From: Sphingobacteriales bacterium
GTDB lineage: Bacteria; Bacteroidota; Bacteroidia; Chitinophagales; Chitinophagaceae
DNA: 14,950 bases
Reading direction: 5' to 3'
Assembly (NCBI GenBank): GCA_947463665.1
Contig: CANHUD010000030.1
Location: 1-14,950 of the forward strand
Position numbers and translations under genes: made by a program
The notes under the pieces: generated by a model
Databases searched by the model: none
What the model was told of the DNA's origin: nothing
Seen by the model: the letters and a program-made list of their open reading frames with translations, nothing else
Shown: piece by piece, positions 7,672 through 14,950 of the stretch
Position numbering within the stretch: the stretch's first letter is position 1
Layout of the letters: every line of letters starts with the position of its first letter

Positions 7672-7745
7672 GGTTCCGTAGCTCAGTTGGATAGAGCAAC
7701 AGCCTTCTAAGCTGTGGGTCCCGCGTTCGAATCGCGGCGGAATCA
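7672..7745 (+). tRNA. tRNA-Arg, anticodon TCT
   Basis: A complete 74-nt cloverleaf. Acceptor stem GGTTCCG (7672-7678) pairs with CGGAATC (7738-7744) with one G-T wobble; D stem GCTC/GAGC (7681-7684 with 7694-7697); anticodon stem ACAGC/GCTGT (7699-7703 with 7711-7715) around loop CTTCTAA; T stem CCGCG/CGCGG (7721-7725 with 7733-7737) around TTCGAAT. The anticodon TCT is at 7706-7708, so it reads AGA (and AGG by wobble). The discriminator base is A at 7745; the next bases are CAT, so CCA is not encoded and must be added after transcription. All stems are intact and no pseudogene sign is present. Confidence 0.97.
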
Positions 7746-7748
7746 CAT

Positions 7749-7780
7749 AAAACCCGTTGCAAGGCAGCGGGTTTTCTTTT
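7749..7780 (+). terminator. Rho-independent terminator after tRNA-Arg
   Basis: Arms AAAACCCGTTGC (7749-7760) and GCAGCGGGTTTT (7764-7775) form a 12-bp stem with a single G-T wobble and a 3-nt loop, followed by CTTTT. It begins four bases after the tRNA 3' end. Its A-rich and T-rich flanks make it potentially bidirectional. It separates the tRNA transcript from ung. Confidence 0.8.
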
Positions 7781-7791
7781 GGCGATAATGC

Positions 7792-7799
7792 TTAGTTTG
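7792..7799 (+). promoter_or_regulatory. Weak candidate -7 element (TTAGTTTG) for ung-plsC
   Basis: TTAGTTTG matches five of the six fixed positions of TAnnTTTG and lies 14 bp upstream of the ung ATG, just after the tRNA terminator. Placement is sensible because ung needs its own promoter beyond the terminator, but the match is imperfect and no -33 box is seen. Confidence 0.28.
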
Positions 7800-7813
7800 C
7801 AACAAAGCTGCTT

Positions 7814-8521
7814 ATGGATGTACGCATCGAACAGAGCTGGAAAGAAGTATTGAAAGACGAGTTTGAGAAACCGTATTTTGCAGATATTGCTGGCTGGATC
7901 AAAACGGAGAAGCAAAGCGGTAAGGTCGTTTATCCGGCAGGTTCATCTATTTTTAATGCATTTGACCTGACGCCCTTTAACCATGTAAAAGTGGTGTTGT
8001 TAGGGCAGGATCCTTACCATAATCCCGGACAGGCTCATGGATTGAGTTTTTCTGTTCAGCGGGGTATAAAACCACCACCTTCTCTTCAGAATATTTTCAA
8101 GGAAATTCGGCAGGATCTTGGGTTGAGTTTATCTCCGGAATTCGGGGATCTGACGCATTGGGCTCAGCAGGGTGTATTGTTGTTAAATGCTGCGCTTACT
8201 GTTAGGGCCAATGAACCGGGCAGTCATGCCAGAATCGGATGGGCCAGTTTCACAGATGCTGTTATCCGTTTATTAAGTGAACGAAAAAAGCATCTGGTTT
8301 TTTTACTTTGGGGGCGATTTGCGCAGGAAAAACAATTCCTGATTGATGAACAGCGGCATTGTATTCTGAAGACAGCCCACCCCTCCCCTTTTTCCGCCAA
8401 TAAAGGCTTTTTTGGCTGCCGTCATTTTTCGAAGACCAATGAATATCTTACCCGACATGGCATTGATCCTATTGACTGGAAGCTTTACCCTGAAACATTG
8501 ACATATGAAAAAAATTCTTGA
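7814..8521 (+). CDS. ung: Uracil-DNA glycosylase, family 1
   Basis: Removes uracil from DNA arising by cytosine deamination or dUTP incorporation, starting base excision repair. The 235-residue length fits family 1. Diagnostic motifs are intact: the water-activating loop GQDPYH (64-69, catalytic Asp 66), the Pro-rich PPPSLQNIFKE loop (87-97), LLLNAALTV (122-130, with the uracil-recognising Asn) and the leucine-loop motif HPSPFSA (189-195, catalytic His 189), where Phe replaces the usual Leu before SA. ATG at 7814 gives a normal N-terminus and lies beyond the tRNA terminator. The 3' end overlaps the acyltransferase gene by 17 bp in another frame, suggesting cotranscription and possibly coupled translation. 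Confidence 0.96.
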   Translation: MDVRIEQSWKEVLKDEFEKPYFADIAGWIKTEKQSGKVVYPAGSSIFNAFDLTPFNHVKVVLLGQDPYHNPGQAHGLSFSVQRGIKPPPSLQNIFKEIRQDLGLSLSPEFGDLTHWAQQGVLLLNAALTVRANEPGSHARIGWASFTDAVIRLLSERKKHLVFLLWGRFAQEKQFLIDEQRHCILKTAHPSPFSANKGFFGCRHFSKTNEYLTRHGIDPIDWKLYPETLTYEKNS

Positions 8522-9269
8522 CTCTTTAACCGGCGCTTTATTAGCGGTCTGGGGTTCGCTGATGTTCGTACTCTCCATGCTTATTTTCTGGATACCAATC
8601 TGGATTCTGATTATTTTTCCTGAACCCAAACGTTCAAAAATATTCATTCCGATGAGCCGGATATGGATGCGTCTTTTTTTCTTTCTGTCGGGTTTGCGAC
8701 TCAAAGTAAAAGGCAAGGAAAATTTTGCTCCCGGGGAAAATTACGTAGTGGTCTGCAATCACAATTCATTCATGGATGTGCCGCTGTCGAGTCCGTTTAT
8801 ACCCGGAGCGAACAAAACCATTGCCAAGCATGAATTTGTAAAGGTTCCATTGTTTGGAATGATATACCGACGGGGTTCTGTACTGGTTAACCGAAAGAGT
8901 GAGCAAAGCCGGAAGGAGAGTTATCAGGCTATGCGCCAGGTCCTTGAAATGGGTATGCACATGTGTATTTATCCAGAAGGAACACGTAACCGTAGCGGAG
9001 AGCATCTGAAATCTTTTCAGGATGGAGCGTTCAAACTGGCCGTGTCTACCAGAAAGGCCATCATTCCTACGCTGATCTTCCATACGGGATTGGTCTTGCC
9101 TGCAAACAAACCTTTTTATTTTCGCCCGATACCCATCGGCATACATTTTCTGGAACCGGTAGCGGTAGATGAGCATACCGATGCACAGGAGTTGAAAGAA
9201 CGGGTGTACAAAATCATGTGGGATTATCTGGAATCCAGAAAACTGGGGAATGGACGTTACCGGTTATAG
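8505..9269 (+). CDS. 1-acylglycerol-3-phosphate acyltransferase (PlsC/LPLAT family)
   Basis: Membrane-bound acyltransferase, 254 residues, most likely adding an acyl chain to the sn-2 position of lysophosphatidic acid to make phosphatidic acid. An N-terminal hydrophobic region (about 11-38) anchors it in the inner membrane and a second hydrophobic stretch lies at about 54-64. Catalytic motif I is NHNSFMD with the HX4D pair His 86 and Asp 91; motif II is around GMIYRRGSVLVNR (118-130); motif III is YPEGTR (156-161), binding the phosphate; motif IV is the IPT near 186-188. Other acyltransferases of the same superfamily (for example ones acting on ornithine or glycine lipids in Bacteroidota) share these motifs, so the substrate is not certain. 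The ATG at 8505 lies inside ung. The 3' end overlaps lptD tail-to-tail by 13 bp. Confidence 0.9.
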   Translation: MKKILDSLTGALLAVWGSLMFVLSMLIFWIPIWILIIFPEPKRSKIFIPMSRIWMRLFFFLSGLRLKVKGKENFAPGENYVVVCNHNSFMDVPLSSPFIPGANKTIAKHEFVKVPLFGMIYRRGSVLVNRKSEQSRKESYQAMRQVLEMGMHMCIYPEGTRNRSGEHLKSFQDGAFKLAVSTRKAIIPTLIFHTGLVLPANKPFYFRPIPIGIHFLEPVAVDEHTDAQELKERVYKIMWDYLESRKLGNGRYRL

Positions 9270-12001
9270 AAGAAACGGGTGCGGTTAACTTTCAGGTCGC
9301 GCAATAGGGAAGATTTCGGATTGATGTTAATGCTGAAGAAACGGTAGAGTCCGACGGGCGTAACATTGATCGACATCTGCCAGCAATGAAGATCTCGTGA
9401 AAGAAAAGCCGTGAGTGTTCCCAGATTCCCGGTTTTCACATCATAGAATCCATTCGCACCCAGTTTCCAGCGTTTTGTCAGGTTGAAATCGCCGCTAAAA
9501 TTCAGGCTGGATGTGAATTCTGTTGAATAACCTGAATAATCCCTTTTCAGCATGCGGGAGAATTGAAGGGAATATCCAAGATTGAGCGACCAGCTCACAT
9601 TAAAATCTGCAAATTCAGCAGGATTTCTTCGTACATAGTCGAGCTGCTGCATTAGCTGGTCCTGGTTCAGACTATTCATTGGATCCTGAGACGGGTCATT
9701 CGGATCTTTCTTTTTTTCCGGCTCCTTGGTTTTGCTCCGGAAGCTGGTACTGATGTTCAGTGATCCGCTGTTAATGGAACCGAGAGAGAAATTTTCTGCG
9801 TTCCAGGCATAGATATTTCTACGGAAGCCACTGTCGGTCTGCATGTAAGGACTCCAGTTGGCAAAAGAGGTGATGCTGATTATTTCAAAGAGCATGCTTC
9901 GTGCATACAGGCTCATGGTGGAGAGCTTGAACGAATCAGCCAGGAAATTATAGCCTCCGTTAAAACCGAATCCATCGATCAGTTTCACTTTTTTAATGGC
10001 ATTTTCACCCGTATCGGTTTTCGATTTAACCTTCATTTCGATGTTGTTATCGAGGCCGAAACTGATTCCTCCCGTTTGTCCCGGAGAAAATCCGCCGAAG
10101 ATACTTCCATCGAAGACAGATAGAGGCAGTTTATTTCCCTGTTTGTCGATCTGCTCTACATAATTGTTCTGTTCATTGAGATCAGGCCGGTAATTGAATC
10201 CAAAGGAAGGTCGCATTACATGCCGTATCGCCTGCACCCGGGCATTGGGGTTTTTCGATGTGAAGGTGGCGAACAGCGCGGTATTGAAGGCGAGCCCCAC
10301 AGACATTTCTCGGGCGGAATGAAAGCCTTTCTGGATGGACGTGTCGAGTTTCTCTTTGACGTTGTTCCAGCGGCGGTAAAACTTCTGGCCATACCAGCGT
10401 TCCCGGAAAGAGATGTTGGGTGCGATCTGCAGAGGGCCCAGTGAGGGAAGCGAAAGAATGATCGGCACATCGTGACTGGCACCCCACTGGAGGGTATCGA
10501 TCAGCTGGCCGAAACGGAAAGCTGAGTCGTAGAAGGAAATCTGGCTTTTCATATTTCCGTTGTAGCCGATACCCAGTTTTTCATACCATTTGCTTGAACC
10601 CGCGAATTCTTTGGGCTGGAAGGGATAAATCGTGTTAACCACAAACGCTACATCCGGCAGGTTAAGGTTCACGGTACCCGCCTGAGTATTCTGGTTGTGG
10701 TTCATATTGACCGAGAGGGAGAACGGCTTCCCCTGCCATTGCTTTTGCCAGGAAATGGAAGAACTCAGCTGGTTGGTGAAGTTAAGGGGCGAACCCATAC
10801 CTCCGCTTCTGCCTCCTCCCATTCCACCGCCTGCATTGAGGCCGCCATTCATAAGGGCTCCGTTCGGGACCAGTCGCAGGTATTTGCTGCTACCCGCCTG
10901 TACGTTGGCAGAAAACGAAACACCCGGACGGGCCTTACTGTCCATGGAATGATTCCAGGTTACGAAGAAGCTCTTGGTTCTGGAGTAATCCGGATCTCCT
11001 TTGAACGCAAATTTGGTATTCTGAAGGCTTATGGTAAAACCACCACTGTAGCGGTAGCGCACTCTGTAGGTAGGTGCCAGATGGGCTCTCCAGGAACCAT
11101 AGGAATAGAGTTCCGACCAGATCTTGGCGTCGAGATAATCATTAATGATTTTGTAATAACCCAATCCTTCCAATCCTGTCCCGAAATCCTGGGTGAACGT
11201 TACTGAAGGGGGCAAGACTCCGGATCTGCGCCCCTGTACCAGAGGGAAGATGCCGAATGGCAGGTAGAGAGGAATGGGTACTTCTTCAAATTCCGGACGT
11301 ACCGGCCCAGTGACCGCCAGTTTTTTGTTGATGAATTTTGCTTTTCCAAAGCGGAAGGCGAAATGCGGTGTGTCCAGATTGCAGGTAGTGAACCGTCCTT
11401 TGGAAGCGAAAAAGGTTTCGGCATCGTATTTTTTGACCTTTTGGGCAAAATTGTAGATTTCCTGTTGCTGAAAGAATGAGTTATGGGTAATCCCTTTCTG
11501 GGATTTGAAATTAAATTTGATGCTGTCGCTCACCGTAGTAGTTTCGGCCTGGGTCAGTTTGGACATACCGATGACATTTCCGGAAGTATCGCGCATCATT
11601 TGGGCTATTACCAGCTGGGAGGCCTGGTCGAACACGATCAGCGGCGCATTCAGGGTTACATCCGTATATTTTACTTCGGACTTTCCAAAAAGAAAGATCT
11701 TTTTGGAGGCAACATCCAGCACCATGGAATCATTTGCCGTATAATTGACCGGTCCGGTCAGGGAATCGGCTGAAAGCGGTACATTGAGCGTGTCAATTCT
11801 TTTAATGGTGGTATCCCTGGTTGGCTGCCGGGGGGTAGCGGGACGTTTGGTGAGGGAGTCGCGGGAAGTGGAAGGAAGAGATAATTCCTGTGCCTTCAGG
11901 GTAGTCGTAAGGCAGGAGAACGTTAAAATTACGGCTGTTATGGCTGTGACAAGCAGCCAAAAGTTGTAATTTGCTCTACCTTTACACCGAAAACTCAACA
12001 T
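9257..12001 (-). CDS. lptD: LPS-assembly protein LptD (Bacteroidota type)
   Basis: Outer-membrane beta-barrel that, with LptE, inserts lipopolysaccharide into the outer leaflet. 914 residues from the ATG at 12001. Seen: signal peptide with hydrophobic core and cleavage near LKAQ (about 35-38); a Ser/Thr/Pro/Arg-rich stretch (about 39-70); an N-terminal OstA/LptA-like jellyroll (about 80-205; VASKKIFLFGKSEVKYTD, then TLNAPLIVFD); the TTCNLDTPHFAFRFGKAK motif and PIPLYLPFGIFPLVQGRRSG at the start of the barrel, both familiar from Bacteroidota LptD; then a long beta-rich barrel. A Gly-rich segment lies at 378-407. The LptD identification comes from these motifs and from the OstA-like gene nearby. 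The frame extends upstream to a TTG at 12016, but that TTG is the end of an exact -7 box, so ATG 12001 is preferred. The sequence LTFSC in the signal peptide does not fit a lipobox. Confidence 0.9.
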   Translation of the reverse strand: MLSFRCKGRANYNFWLLVTAITAVILTFSCLTTTLKAQELSLPSTSRDSLTKRPATPRQPTRDTTIKRIDTLNVPLSADSLTGPVNYTANDSMVLDVASKKIFLFGKSEVKYTDVTLNAPLIVFDQASQLVIAQMMRDTSGNVIGMSKLTQAETTTVSDSIKFNFKSQKGITHNSFFQQQEIYNFAQKVKKYDAETFFASKGRFTTCNLDTPHFAFRFGKAKFINKKLAVTGPVRPEFEEVPIPLYLPFGIFPLVQGRRSGVLPPSVTFTQDFGTGLEGLGYYKIINDYLDAKIWSELYSYGSWRAHLAPTYRVRYRYSGGFTISLQNTKFAFKGDPDYSRTKSFFVTWNHSMDSKARPGVSFSANVQAGSSKYLRLVPNGALMNGGLNAGGGMGGGRSGGMGSPLNFTNQLSSSISWQKQWQGKPFSLSVNMNHNQNTQAGTVNLNLPDVAFVVNTIYPFQPKEFAGSSKWYEKLGIGYNGNMKSQISFYDSAFRFGQLIDTLQWGASHDVPIILSLPSLGPLQIAPNISFRERWYGQKFYRRWNNVKEKLDTSIQKGFHSAREMSVGLAFNTALFATFTSKNPNARVQAIRHVMRPSFGFNYRPDLNEQNNYVEQIDKQGNKLPLSVFDGSIFGGFSPGQTGGISFGLDNNIEMKVKSKTDTGENAIKKVKLIDGFGFNGGYNFLADSFKLSTMSLYARSMLFEIISITSFANWSPYMQTDSGFRRNIYAWNAENFSLGSINSGSLNISTSFRSKTKEPEKKKDPNDPSQDPMNSLNQDQLMQQLDYVRRNPAEFADFNVSWSLNLGYSLQFSRMLKRDYSGYSTEFTSSLNFSGDFNLTKRWKLGANGFYDVKTGNLGTLTAFLSRDLHCWQMSINVTPVGLYRFFSININPKSSLLRDLKVNRTRFFYNR

Positions 12002-12013
12002 AAGCAGATCGAA

Positions 12014-12021
12014 CAAAAATA
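12014..12021 (-). promoter_or_regulatory. -7 element (TATTTTTG) of lptD
   Basis: The minus strand reads TATTTTTG, an exact TAnnTTTG match only 12 bp upstream of the lptD ATG at 12001. Transcription would begin some 5-7 nt before the start codon, making the mRNA nearly leaderless. No -33 TTTG is visible at normal spacing. The rest of the 87-bp divergent region up to the amidase start (12022-12088) shows no clear plus-strand -7 element. Confidence 0.5.
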
Positions 12022-12088
12022 ACCATTATTGTTGGAAGATGTTGTAAAGAAAACCTTAACGGATTAAGAATTCAAACCAGACCCACGC

Positions 12089-13063
12089 ATGCGTATGAAA
12101 CTGTTCACTTCCCTACTCCTGATGATCCTGTTTGCAGGTGAGGGACTTACGGCTCAGCAGAAGACCGGCCCCAAGATAAAAACCATCATTGTAGATGCTG
12201 GTCATGGAGGCACGGATGTAGGGGCAAGAGGTCGTTATTCGACGGAAGCACAACTGACATTAGAGATTTCCCTCCGACTGGAAAAGATGCTATTGGAAGC
12301 CTTGCCGGATACTCGTATTGTGATGACCAGACGGACGGATATTTATCACAACGTTCGGGAGAAGGCCAATATCGCCAATGCCGAAGGGGGTGATCTATTT
12401 GTGTGCGTACACGTGAATGCGGCCCCTGGCATTAAGCATCGGGAACTGACGCATTATAAGACCGTAACCGCTTATAAGGGCAAGGGAAAGAGTCGAAAAA
12501 AATACACCAAAAAAGTTCCGGTGTATAAAACCTGGACCACCCCTAATCCCCGCTATGGTACCTCAACGTATGTTTTTGCGGCAGACCGGATGGATGAAAA
12601 AGCCAGCGGGATATTGGACGACGAGCGTTTCGAATCAGCTTCCGAGGTGGTGGACGTACCCGATCCTACCAGTCCGGAAGCCATGATCAAAGCCCGCCTC
12701 TGGTCGCAAAAGTTCTTCAAAAACAGTGTACGGCTGGCCACCATGATCGAGAATGAATTTGTGCAATCCGGTAGAAAAAGTCTGGGAGTGCTACAGAGGA
12801 ATGAAAAGGGAATCTGGGTTTTACAGGCTACCAATATGCCTGCAGTACTGGTAGAGACCGGATTCATCACCAACGAAGAGGAAGAAGACTATCTGAACAG
12901 TGAAAAGGGCCAGATAGAGATCGCACAGGCAATCACCCGTGCGGTTATGAATTACAAGGCACTGATCGATGCGCCCAAAACACCCGGTGCGCCAACCGGC
13001 AAAACAGAAGCACCCGTACTTTCTGCTAAAGACCCTGTAGCCATCCCCCGGGAAGAAGACTAA
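12089..13063 (+). CDS. N-acetylmuramoyl-L-alanine amidase (Amidase_3 family)
   Basis: Zinc-dependent periplasmic enzyme that cuts the amide bond between N-acetylmuramic acid and the stem peptide, used in cell separation and wall remodelling. 324 residues with signal peptide (about 1-22, ending LTAQ). Catalytic residues are complete: DAGHGG (36-41, zinc His 39), Glu 53 in TEAQL, HVNA (zinc His 108) and VETGF (catalytic Glu 256). Between HVNAA and the core strand GTSTYVF lies an extra Lys/Tyr-rich segment (about 113-157), much longer than in E. coli AmiC-like enzymes; a further charged insertion covers about 168-200. The Pro/Thr/Lys-rich C-terminal tail (about 294-324) has no LysM or SPOR domain. 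Starts at 12089 and 12095 (MKLF) are both possible. First gene of a unit with the MCE and OstA-like genes; 77 bp separate it from the MCE start. Confidence 0.93.
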   Translation: MRMKLFTSLLLMILFAGEGLTAQQKTGPKIKTIIVDAGHGGTDVGARGRYSTEAQLTLEISLRLEKMLLEALPDTRIVMTRRTDIYHNVREKANIANAEGGDLFVCVHVNAAPGIKHRELTHYKTVTAYKGKGKSRKKYTKKVPVYKTWTTPNPRYGTSTYVFAADRMDEKASGILDDERFESASEVVDVPDPTSPEAMIKARLWSQKFFKNSVRLATMIENEFVQSGRKSLGVLQRNEKGIWVLQATNMPAVLVETGFITNEEEEDYLNSEKGQIEIAQAITRAVMNYKALIDAPKTPGAPTGKTEAPVLSAKDPVAIPREED

Positions 13064-13094
13064 ATCTTTACGGGTAGCTACCACCAAGATTCGT

Positions 13095-13102
13095 TATTTT
13101 CG
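13095..13102 (+). promoter_or_regulatory. Weak candidate -7 element (TATTTTCG) upstream of the MCE gene
   Basis: TATTTTCG matches five of six fixed positions of TAnnTTTG, 38 bp upstream of the preferred MCE start. It could be an internal promoter in the amidase-MCE-OstA unit. A perfect 10-bp palindrome, GGTAGCTACC, lies just upstream at 13073-13082. Evidence is weak. Confidence 0.22.
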
Positions 13103-13140
13103 CAGTGAAACGGGATAATTTCCTGCTTAAACTCAAGTGG

Positions 13141-14118
13141 ATGACGATAACGAATGAAACCAAAATCGGTGCACTGGCAACAGTTTCCATCGCGCTGATG
13201 TTTCTCGGCTTTAATTTTCTGAAAGGGAAAAACGTGTTTGAGCGCGAGAAAGATTTGTATGCGGTATTCCCGAAAGTGGATGGACTGAACCGTTCTGATG
13301 CTGTCCGAATCAATGGATTTGTAGTAGGAAAAGTAGCCGAGATCCGCGAAACCGGGCCGGATTTGTCAGGGGTTGTGGTCAGTATTCAGATCACCAAGAA
13401 TATACTCATTCCCAAAGATTCGTATGCCGTAATTAATGCCAATCCGTTGGGATCTACAGTAGTGAACATCACCAAGGGGACGAGTACGGAACATCTTCAT
13501 GAAGGCGATACCATCCGAACGGTGGTTGCGGCCGGCCTGCTGGACGATATAAAAGGCAGTGTAATGCCCACTATGGATAAGGTAAACGGAGCACTCAGCT
13601 CACTGGACTCACTTGTAGAAATTACGGGCAGCACGATGGATCCCGCTACCAGAGCCAGTCTGCAGCATACGATCCGGAATCTTGAGGCCAGTACAGCCGC
13701 TTTACAGGCCATGCTGGCTGCACAGAGCAATCTGAACAAAACACTGGCCAATGTGGAAAGTCTAACCGCTTCATTGCGAGATGACCGGGACACCATAAGC
13801 CGGATGCTGGCCAATGCCGGACAATTTACCCGTAATTTATCGAGCCTGAATCTTGGCGGCACTGTGGATAACCTGGAGCAGACACTTGGAAAATTAAACC
13901 AGACAATTTCACTGCTGAATAGCGGACAAGGCAGTATGGGCCTGCTTTTAAACGATAAAAAGCTATATAACAACCTTTCAGCAACGGCCAATAGCCTTAA
14001 TATTTTGCTGCAGGACCTGCGCCTGCACCCCAAAAGATATGTGAATATCTCAGTTTTCGGAGGCGGGAAAAAAGGGGAACCTTTGATGAAACCCCTGGAG
14101 GATTCCCTGTCCAACTGA
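13141..14118 (+). CDS. MlaD-family MCE-domain lipid-transport protein
   Basis: 325-residue membrane-anchored protein with a single MCE domain, the substrate-binding fold of Mla-type systems that move phospholipids between inner and outer membrane. Seen: short cytoplasmic N-terminus, one transmembrane helix (about 9-26), GKNVF just after it, then the MCE domain (about 35-118) with PKVDGLNRSDAVRINGFVVGKV and NANPLGSTVVNI, both characteristic. The remaining region (about 125-300) is helical, rich in Asn, Leu and Ser, and probably forms the coiled-coil needle or oligomerisation part. No MlaE permease or MlaF ATPase is in the window, so its partners lie elsewhere. An in-frame GTG at 13105 would add 12 residues (KRDNFLLKLKW), but the ATG at 13141 (MTITNETKIG) matches the usual family start. 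The next gene begins 13 bp after the stop, so cotranscription is likely. Confidence 0.92.
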   Translation: MTITNETKIGALATVSIALMFLGFNFLKGKNVFEREKDLYAVFPKVDGLNRSDAVRINGFVVGKVAEIRETGPDLSGVVVSIQITKNILIPKDSYAVINANPLGSTVVNITKGTSTEHLHEGDTIRTVVAAGLLDDIKGSVMPTMDKVNGALSSLDSLVEITGSTMDPATRASLQHTIRNLEASTAALQAMLAAQSNLNKTLANVESLTASLRDDRDTISRMLANAGQFTRNLSSLNLGGTVDNLEQTLGKLNQTISLLNSGQGSMGLLLNDKKLYNNLSATANSLNILLQDLRLHPKRYVNISVFGGGKKGEPLMKPLEDSLSN

Positions 14119-14131
14119 AAAACCAGCGCTT

Positions 14132-14950
14132 ATGCGTGTCCATATCCGGCATATTGTTTTCCTGCTCATTTTTCCCCTAGTCACATGGGGCCAGTCGTCA
14201 TTGCCTGCTGATACCCTTCCGAAACGGGATTCAGCCAAAATTGTGCAGATCCTGAAGGCTGATAAACTACGTGTTATTGATAAGGACAGCAATAAGCTGA
14301 ACATGTTTGTGGGGCATGTGCTAATTCGTCAGGGTAATACGTTAATCGAATGTGACAGTGTGGTACAGAATGCGCTGCTGAATATGGTAGAGGCATTTGG
14401 AAATGTACACATCAATGATGCCGATAGTGTGCATACCTATTCTCAATACCTGAAATATCTGGGAGACACCCGGATGGCCTATCTGAAAAAGAATGTGAAA
14501 CTCACCGATGGAAAAGGCGTCCTAACCACCAATGAACTGGAGTACGATATAAATTCCGGTATTGGTGTGTACAAGAACAATGGCAAGCTGGTGAGTGAGG
14601 GCAACATACTAACCAGTAAGGAGGGTTTTTATTATTCGGATACCCGTGAGGCTTATTTTATTAAAGACGTAAAGCTGGTAAGTCCGGAGCGTACAGTAGC
14701 TACGGACACGCTTTTGTACAACATGACACAGGAGCAGTTTACCATCGTCTCCCCCACCACGATCAATGATGGAAGTACCATCATTAAAACACGTGCGGGT
14801 ATTTATGATACTAAAAATGGGCTTGCTGATTTCACGGAACGTACCATTATTGAAGACAGCACCCAGCAGGTGATTGCAGACAATATAAAGTTTGATAAGA
14901 ACACCGGTCAGGGGTATGCAAAAGGAAATGTGATTTACCGCGACACTTCG
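14132..14950 (+). CDS. OstA/LptA-like LPS-transport protein, 3' end beyond right edge
   Basis: First 273 residues of an exported protein that remains open at the right edge. A signal peptide (about 1-20, ending TWGQ) is followed by repeated short beta-strand units of the OstA/LptA type: a first copy around VQILKADKLRVIDKDSNKLNMFVGHVLIRQG (about 39-69), then further units such as VEAFGNVHI, YLKKNVKLTDGKGVL, VYKNNGKLVSEGNIL and YFIKDVKLVSPERTV. LptA-type proteins form the periplasmic beta-jellyroll bridge that carries LPS from the inner membrane to LptD. The already visible length exceeds E. coli LptA (about 185 residues), consistent with the longer OstA-like proteins of Bacteroidota that contain more than one jellyroll. 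The gene lies 13 bp after the MCE gene and near lptD, supporting a role in outer-membrane lipid transport. Whether it is the functional LptA cannot be decided from sequence alone. Confidence 0.88.
   Translation, partial: MRVHIRHIVFLLIFPLVTWGQSSLPADTLPKRDSAKIVQILKADKLRVIDKDSNKLNMFVGHVLIRQGNTLIECDSVVQNALLNMVEAFGNVHINDADSVHTYSQYLKYLGDTRMAYLKKNVKLTDGKGVLTTNELEYDINSGIGVYKNNGKLVSEGNILTSKEGFYYSDTREAYFIKDVKLVSPERTVATDTLLYNMTQEQFTIVSPTTINDGSTIIKTRAGIYDTKNGLADFTERTIIEDSTQQVIADNIKFDKNTGQGYAKGNVIYRDTS

Noticed and set aside
7672..7780. tRNA-Arg as integration site of a mobile element
   Set aside because: No integrase gene and no duplicated tRNA 3' end are present; the flanks are housekeeping genes.
11888..11914. 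Lipobox in the LptD signal peptide (LTFSC)
   Set aside because: The residue at -3 is Thr and at -2 Phe, which does not fit the lipobox, and cleavage after LKAQ is more plausible for a barrel protein.
13073..13082. Perfect palindrome GGTAGCTACC as terminator after the amidase gene
   Set aside because: With no loop the hairpin has only three stable pairs and no T run follows; it is more likely chance or at most a protein site.
13497..14114. 205-codon minus-strand frame inside the MCE gene
   Set aside because: Antisense to a conserved MCE protein; Ser/Arg-rich translation typical of a reverse-frame artefact.

Overview
The window looks like ordinary chromosome from a Bacteroidota species, probably a Chitinophaga-like member of the Chitinophagaceae (the phylum is well supported, the family is a guess). 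Evidence for the phylum: five exact copies of the Bacteroidota -7 promoter element TAnnTTTG stand directly upstream of genes; no start codon has a clear Shine-Dalgarno sequence; there is a TonB-dependent receptor with an N-terminal carboxypeptidase-regulatory-like domain; and the envelope gene set (Bacteroidota-type LptD, amidase, MCE protein, OstA-like protein) is typical. Coding density is high and no mobile element, phage gene, CRISPR array or recent insertion is visible.

Layout. 1-1428 (minus): 5' three quarters of thrS, running off the left edge. 1548-2654 (plus): unrecognised secreted protein. 2651-5614 (minus): a two-gene unit, DUF3347 lipoprotein then TonB-dependent receptor. 5682-7616 (plus): ABC-F ATPase, divergent from the lipoprotein across a 67-bp region holding two back-to-back -7 elements. 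7672-7745: tRNA-Arg(TCT) with its own -7 element and a hairpin terminator. 7814-9269 (plus): ung and a PlsC-type acyltransferase, overlapping by 17 bp. 9257-12001 (minus): lptD. 12089-14950 (plus): amidase, MCE/MlaD-like protein and an OstA/LptA-like protein cut by the right edge.

How the genes fit together. The right 6 kb is an envelope-biogenesis block: acyltransferase (phospholipid synthesis), LptD (outer-membrane LPS insertion), amidase (peptidoglycan cleavage), MCE protein (lipid transport) and OstA-like protein (periplasmic LPS bridge). The left and middle hold translation and repair genes (thrS, ABC-F, tRNA-Arg, ung) plus an outer-membrane transporter/lipoprotein pair that may concern a metal or metal chelate.

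I found no convincing undescribed system. The points most worth a second look are the DUF3347-receptor pair, the very compact promoter architecture (including two loci where the TTG of a -7 box mimics a start codon), a 9-bp inverted repeat wrapped around the tRNA promoter, and a lysine-rich insertion in the amidase catalytic domain.
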